A stretch of DNA of 9,407 nt from an uncultured Bacilli bacterium. Lineage in GTDB: Bacteria > Bacillota_I > Bacilli_A > RF39 > UBA660. Below the pieces are notes generated by a model, which was not told the DNA's origin, did no database searches, and worked only from the letters and a program-made list of their open reading frames with translations. This document shows positions 7,308-9,407 of the stretch, piece after piece (the first letter of the stretch is position 1; every line of letters starts with the position of its first letter). The position numbers were made by a program, and so were the translations under genes. The stretch lies in NCBI GenBank assembly GCA_947630585.1, contig CANRIE010000023.1, positions 1 to 9,407 on the forward strand, in the 5' to 3' direction.

Positions 7308-7337
7308 AAAAAGAATAAATAATTAGATTATCTATTC
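7308..7337 (-). terminator. Rho-independent terminator of the surface-protein gene
   Basis: On the minus strand GAATAGATAA (7337-7328) pairs with TTATTTATTC (7322-7313), one pair being G-U, across a five-base loop, followed by five T (7312-7308). The stem is AT-rich and so weak, but the layout is classic. The stop codon of the gene (7334-7332) lies inside the left arm. Confidence 0.6.
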
Positions 7338-9245
7338 TTTGTTTTGTTTAGGTAAACCTACTTCATAGGCTGTTTCAGGACTCACACCATCTCCTCCTGT
7401 TATTATTACTTCTGATTTTAAAAATATTGATGGCCTGATGGCATATTGACTAGATGGAGAATAATAACTATCATTCCCAATTAAAGTGATTGCTTTTATC
7501 TTTTCTTCGCTATAACTCTCTGGTTTATATGGTGTCAACAGCCAAAATATATTTGTCAAATTATCATCTTGTAAATCAACAAGTTGAACTGAAAACATTT
7601 CTCCTATTCTTGGAAGTCCTACTAACCCACTCCAAGTATTTGATGTTTTTACACATTCCTTTGTAGTTTGAGATGTATTAGATACATTGCATATTGTATT
7701 TTTGTAACTTTCATATTTATCTTGTTCTAAATAATATGTTCCAGTAGTTATATACTGTTTCAAATTATCTGTTAACCAAGTATTATTCAAATAGTAACCT
7801 ACATAATCATCATTATTACTTGTAACTGAATTTTTCCAATAAATGGTGCTTCCAAATTTTTTAGTTATAATCTCATCATTATCTTTTATATAATCATTAC
7901 TTGTTAGCTTTACTATATCATTTTCTATATCTACTATGCGATAAACATTATTATCAACATTAATGTATTCGCCACTTACCCTTGTATTTACTTTTTCTCC
8001 TACCATACCTTTTTCTATATCACCAACTAACAAATATGGATTTTCCTTACTACCATCTCCTTTATTTGATTTAATTCCTGATTTTAAAATTATAGATGGG
8101 CGAATTCCATACGAATTATGTGAAGAAGCTCTTGATAAACCTTTAGCATCGACTAAAAATACAAGTGATGGGATTGATGAGGCTGGTGTTATTAATGACC
8201 AATAATAACCTATATTTAAATATCCACTTGAAGGTGTATTTAATATTTTATAACTTTGATAATATTCATAAGCACTTAATAATCCAACAACATCTTGCAC
8301 TACCTCTTGATTTTCTAATGTTTCTGGTTTTTGAACAGGTGGGCCGGAATCATTTTTAGTTTCATCTAACGTTGCATTCCAATTCGCATTTTGAACTATT
8401 ATATTTTCATAATTATATAAGGTACTCAAGAAATCTTCATTTAACCATTGACGTACCCAGGAATTTTCAAAAGTAGGGTTTTTACCATATGCAGGAGTAG
8501 GTCCCCAAGAAAATGATGCAATTTCATCTTGCGTTACTAATTTCACTGAACCATCTGGATTTATGGCTGTTATTCTCCATAGTTTTCCTGAATACCAAAC
8601 ATAGTTAAAATTAATTGTTTTATTATCTCCAGATAAATAAATGGTTCCATCTTCATCTTCTATTGAATTATTTTCATCTAATTTGGCAGTTATAACATCA
8701 TATAAAGGGGCCTCTTTATCTAAATTTTGATTTCCTTCAACTATTACTTTGGCTTTAAATTCTTTATTCATATAAGTAATATCAGCAGTTTCCATAAGCC
8801 ATACCTTAACATGATATTCACTTGTTTCTCCTACTTTTAATTTACCATTATTTTCTATATATTTATCATCATTTAATACTTTAGGTTCAGAATAACCTTT
8901 ATTATCTTTATTTACTATATATTTTATAACTGTTTTAAATTCAGGTTCAGTAGATAACTCTTCTATATAAACATTATAATTAGCAACTAAGTTACCTGTA
9001 TTTTTTACTTGGAATACTAATTCTTGTTCTAAAGATTCTCCTTCTTCATCAGTCATAGGATACATATTAGTTAAATTTAAAAACTGAGTTTCCGAATCTA
9101 CAAATGTAACCTCTAATGTACCTACATTAATAACATAATTATTACTTGATTCTTTAGTATACATTAAATAAGCATAACTAGAACCTAGTATAAGTATTAA
9201 ACTTAATGTTATTATCGTTATTAATAAATTTCTTTTATTATTCAT
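7332..9245 (-). CDS. Surface/secreted protein: TasA/camelysin-like N-terminus plus two DUF6273-like modules
   Basis: The product has 637 residues. Residues 1-27 are a hydrophobic signal ending GSSYAYLMYT, and NYVINVGTLEVTF (36-48) follows, as in SipW-processed TasA/camelysin proteins. Residues 40-170 look like one beta-sandwich. Two related modules follow. The first (about 213-405) has KLWRI (221-225), VRQWLNEDFL (264-273), VGLLSAYEYY (320-329), YYWSLITPAS and GIRPSIILKS (380-389). The second (about 426-630) has NVYRI (433-437), YYLNNTWLTDNL, VGLPRIGEMF, FWLLTPY and AIRPSIFLKS (602-611). The modules are in register 222 residues apart; each ends with a G-DG...Y motif. The second alone has two cysteines (519, 531), a possible disulfide. 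No LPXTG motif or C-terminal helix is seen, so it is released or held by the N-terminus. AGGAG (9260-9256) is ten bases from the ATG. The role is unknown; adhesion or matrix formation is a guess. Confidence 0.8.
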   Translation of the reverse strand: MNNKRNLLITIITLSLILILGSSYAYLMYTKESSNNYVINVGTLEVTFVDSETQFLNLTNMYPMTDEEGESLEQELVFQVKNTGNLVANYNVYIEELSTEPEFKTVIKYIVNKDNKGYSEPKVLNDDKYIENNGKLKVGETSEYHVKVWLMETADITYMNKEFKAKVIVEGNQNLDKEAPLYDVITAKLDENNSIEDEDGTIYLSGDNKTINFNYVWYSGKLWRITAINPDGSVKLVTQDEIASFSWGPTPAYGKNPTFENSWVRQWLNEDFLSTLYNYENIIVQNANWNATLDETKNDSGPPVQKPETLENQEVVQDVVGLLSAYEYYQSYKILNTPSSGYLNIGYYWSLITPASSIPSLVFLVDAKGLSRASSHNSYGIRPSIILKSGIKSNKGDGSKENPYLLVGDIEKGMVGEKVNTRVSGEYINVDNNVYRIVDIENDIVKLTSNDYIKDNDEIITKKFGSTIYWKNSVTSNNDDYVGYYLNNTWLTDNLKQYITTGTYYLEQDKYESYKNTICNVSNTSQTTKECVKTSNTWSGLVGLPRIGEMFSVQLVDLQDDNLTNIFWLLTPYKPESYSEEKIKAITLIGNDSYYSPSSQYAIRPSIFLKSEVIITGGDGVSPETAYEVGLPKQNKE

Positions 9246-9271
9246 ATATTTTTAACTCCTATTATATTTAT

Positions 9272-9300
9272 ATTTTAACACATCGTGTCCCGTTTTACAA
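9272..9300 (-). promoter_or_regulatory. Candidate sigma-A promoter of the surface-protein gene
   Basis: On the minus strand TTGTAA (9300-9295) and TAAAAT (9277-9272) are 17 bases apart, four and five matches to the consensus boxes. The start point would be near 9265, five bases before the AGGAGT ribosome site (9260-9255). The spacer carries ACAC-N3-GTGT (9278-9288), a short palindrome that could be an operator. The promoter sits directly after the upstream gene's terminator, which supports an independent unit. Confidence 0.55.
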
Positions 9301-9309
9301 ATCATATTT

Positions 9310-9356
9310 AAAAAGACATATAAAACCCTGGTATTATTCTACCAGTTTTATATGTC
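9310..9356 (-). terminator. Strong rho-independent terminator of the gene to the right
   Basis: On the minus strand a 17-pair stem (9356-9340 with 9333-9315, two bases bulged in the second arm) encloses a six-base loop and is followed by five T (9314-9310). On the plus strand no T run follows, so it works for leftward transcription. It should end a gene that lies mostly outside the window and insulate the surface-protein gene. Confidence 0.85.
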
Positions 9357-9407
9357 GAAAATTATCATTTATTGCAATTTTATTTAGATGATTTTTTGAT
9401 ACGCCCC
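9357..9407 (-). other. Possible last codons of a gene to the right
   Basis: Before the terminator two minus-strand frames reach early stops: one reads GRIKKSSK and stops at 9382-9380, the other GAYQKII and stops at 9386-9384. The hairpin downstream implies that a gene ends here, but 50 bases cannot tell which frame is real. The basic tail GRIKKSSK looks slightly more natural as a protein end. No product can be named. Confidence 0.25.

Noticed and set aside
7332..9245. Target protein of a diversity-generating retroelement, because the modules end like lectin-fold variable proteins.
   Set aside because: No reverse transcriptase, template repeat or accessory gene is present in the window, and I see no near-identical template/variable repeat pair. 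The two modules differ throughout.
9206..9391. Small plus-strand gene across the surface-protein promoter.
   Set aside because: The frame has no good ribosome site, covers a promoter and a hairpin on the other strand, and its low-complexity product looks like AT-rich noise. Other plus-strand frames inside the genes are likewise shadows.

Overview
The window is a very AT-rich bacterial segment in which every recognisable gene is read on the minus strand. The set and order of genes (ruvX, a yrzB-type DUF1292 gene, mltG, trmR, trhP1, trhP2, with lspA and rluD nearby) are those of low-GC Gram-positive bacteria (Bacillota). AT-rich codon use, short gaps and a TasA/DUF6273-type surface protein suggest a gut-associated Bacilli or 'Mollicutes RF39'-like lineage, but that placement is inference. 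The standard code applies: TGG is used for Trp, and TGA is the stop of trhP1.

In the direction of transcription (right to left): 9407-9310 holds the probable last codons of an upstream gene and its strong terminator hairpin. 9300-7308 is a one-gene unit with its own promoter and terminator. It encodes a 637-residue secreted or membrane-tethered protein with a TasA/camelysin-like N-terminal region and two tandem DUF6273-like modules. 7284-152 is a dense run of nine genes: lspA, rluD, a lipoprotein N-acetylmuramoyl-L-alanine amidase, ruvX, yrzB (DUF1292), mltG, trmR, trhP1 and trhP2. Most neighbours overlap or lie within 16 bases; the larger gaps (46-51 bases) are before the amidase and before ruvX. 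151-1 is AT-rich and holds an 18-base direct repeat.

The run joins two themes. One is cell-envelope work: lipoprotein signal peptidase, a lipoprotein amidase that would be its substrate, and the MltG transglycosylase that ends glycan strands. The other is RNA modification: RluD-type pseudouridine synthase and the three-gene TrhP1/TrhP2/TrmR cassette, which in Bacillus subtilis makes 5-hydroxyuridine and then 5-methoxyuridine at the tRNA wobble position. RuvX and the DUF1292 protein sit between them, as in Bacillus.

I see no tRNA or rRNA, transposon, CRISPR array, phage gene or reverse transcriptase. Most of the window is conserved housekeeping sequence. The least explained parts are the surface protein and its promoter, the cysteine-poor TrhP1, the insertion in the amidase, and the small repeat at the left edge.
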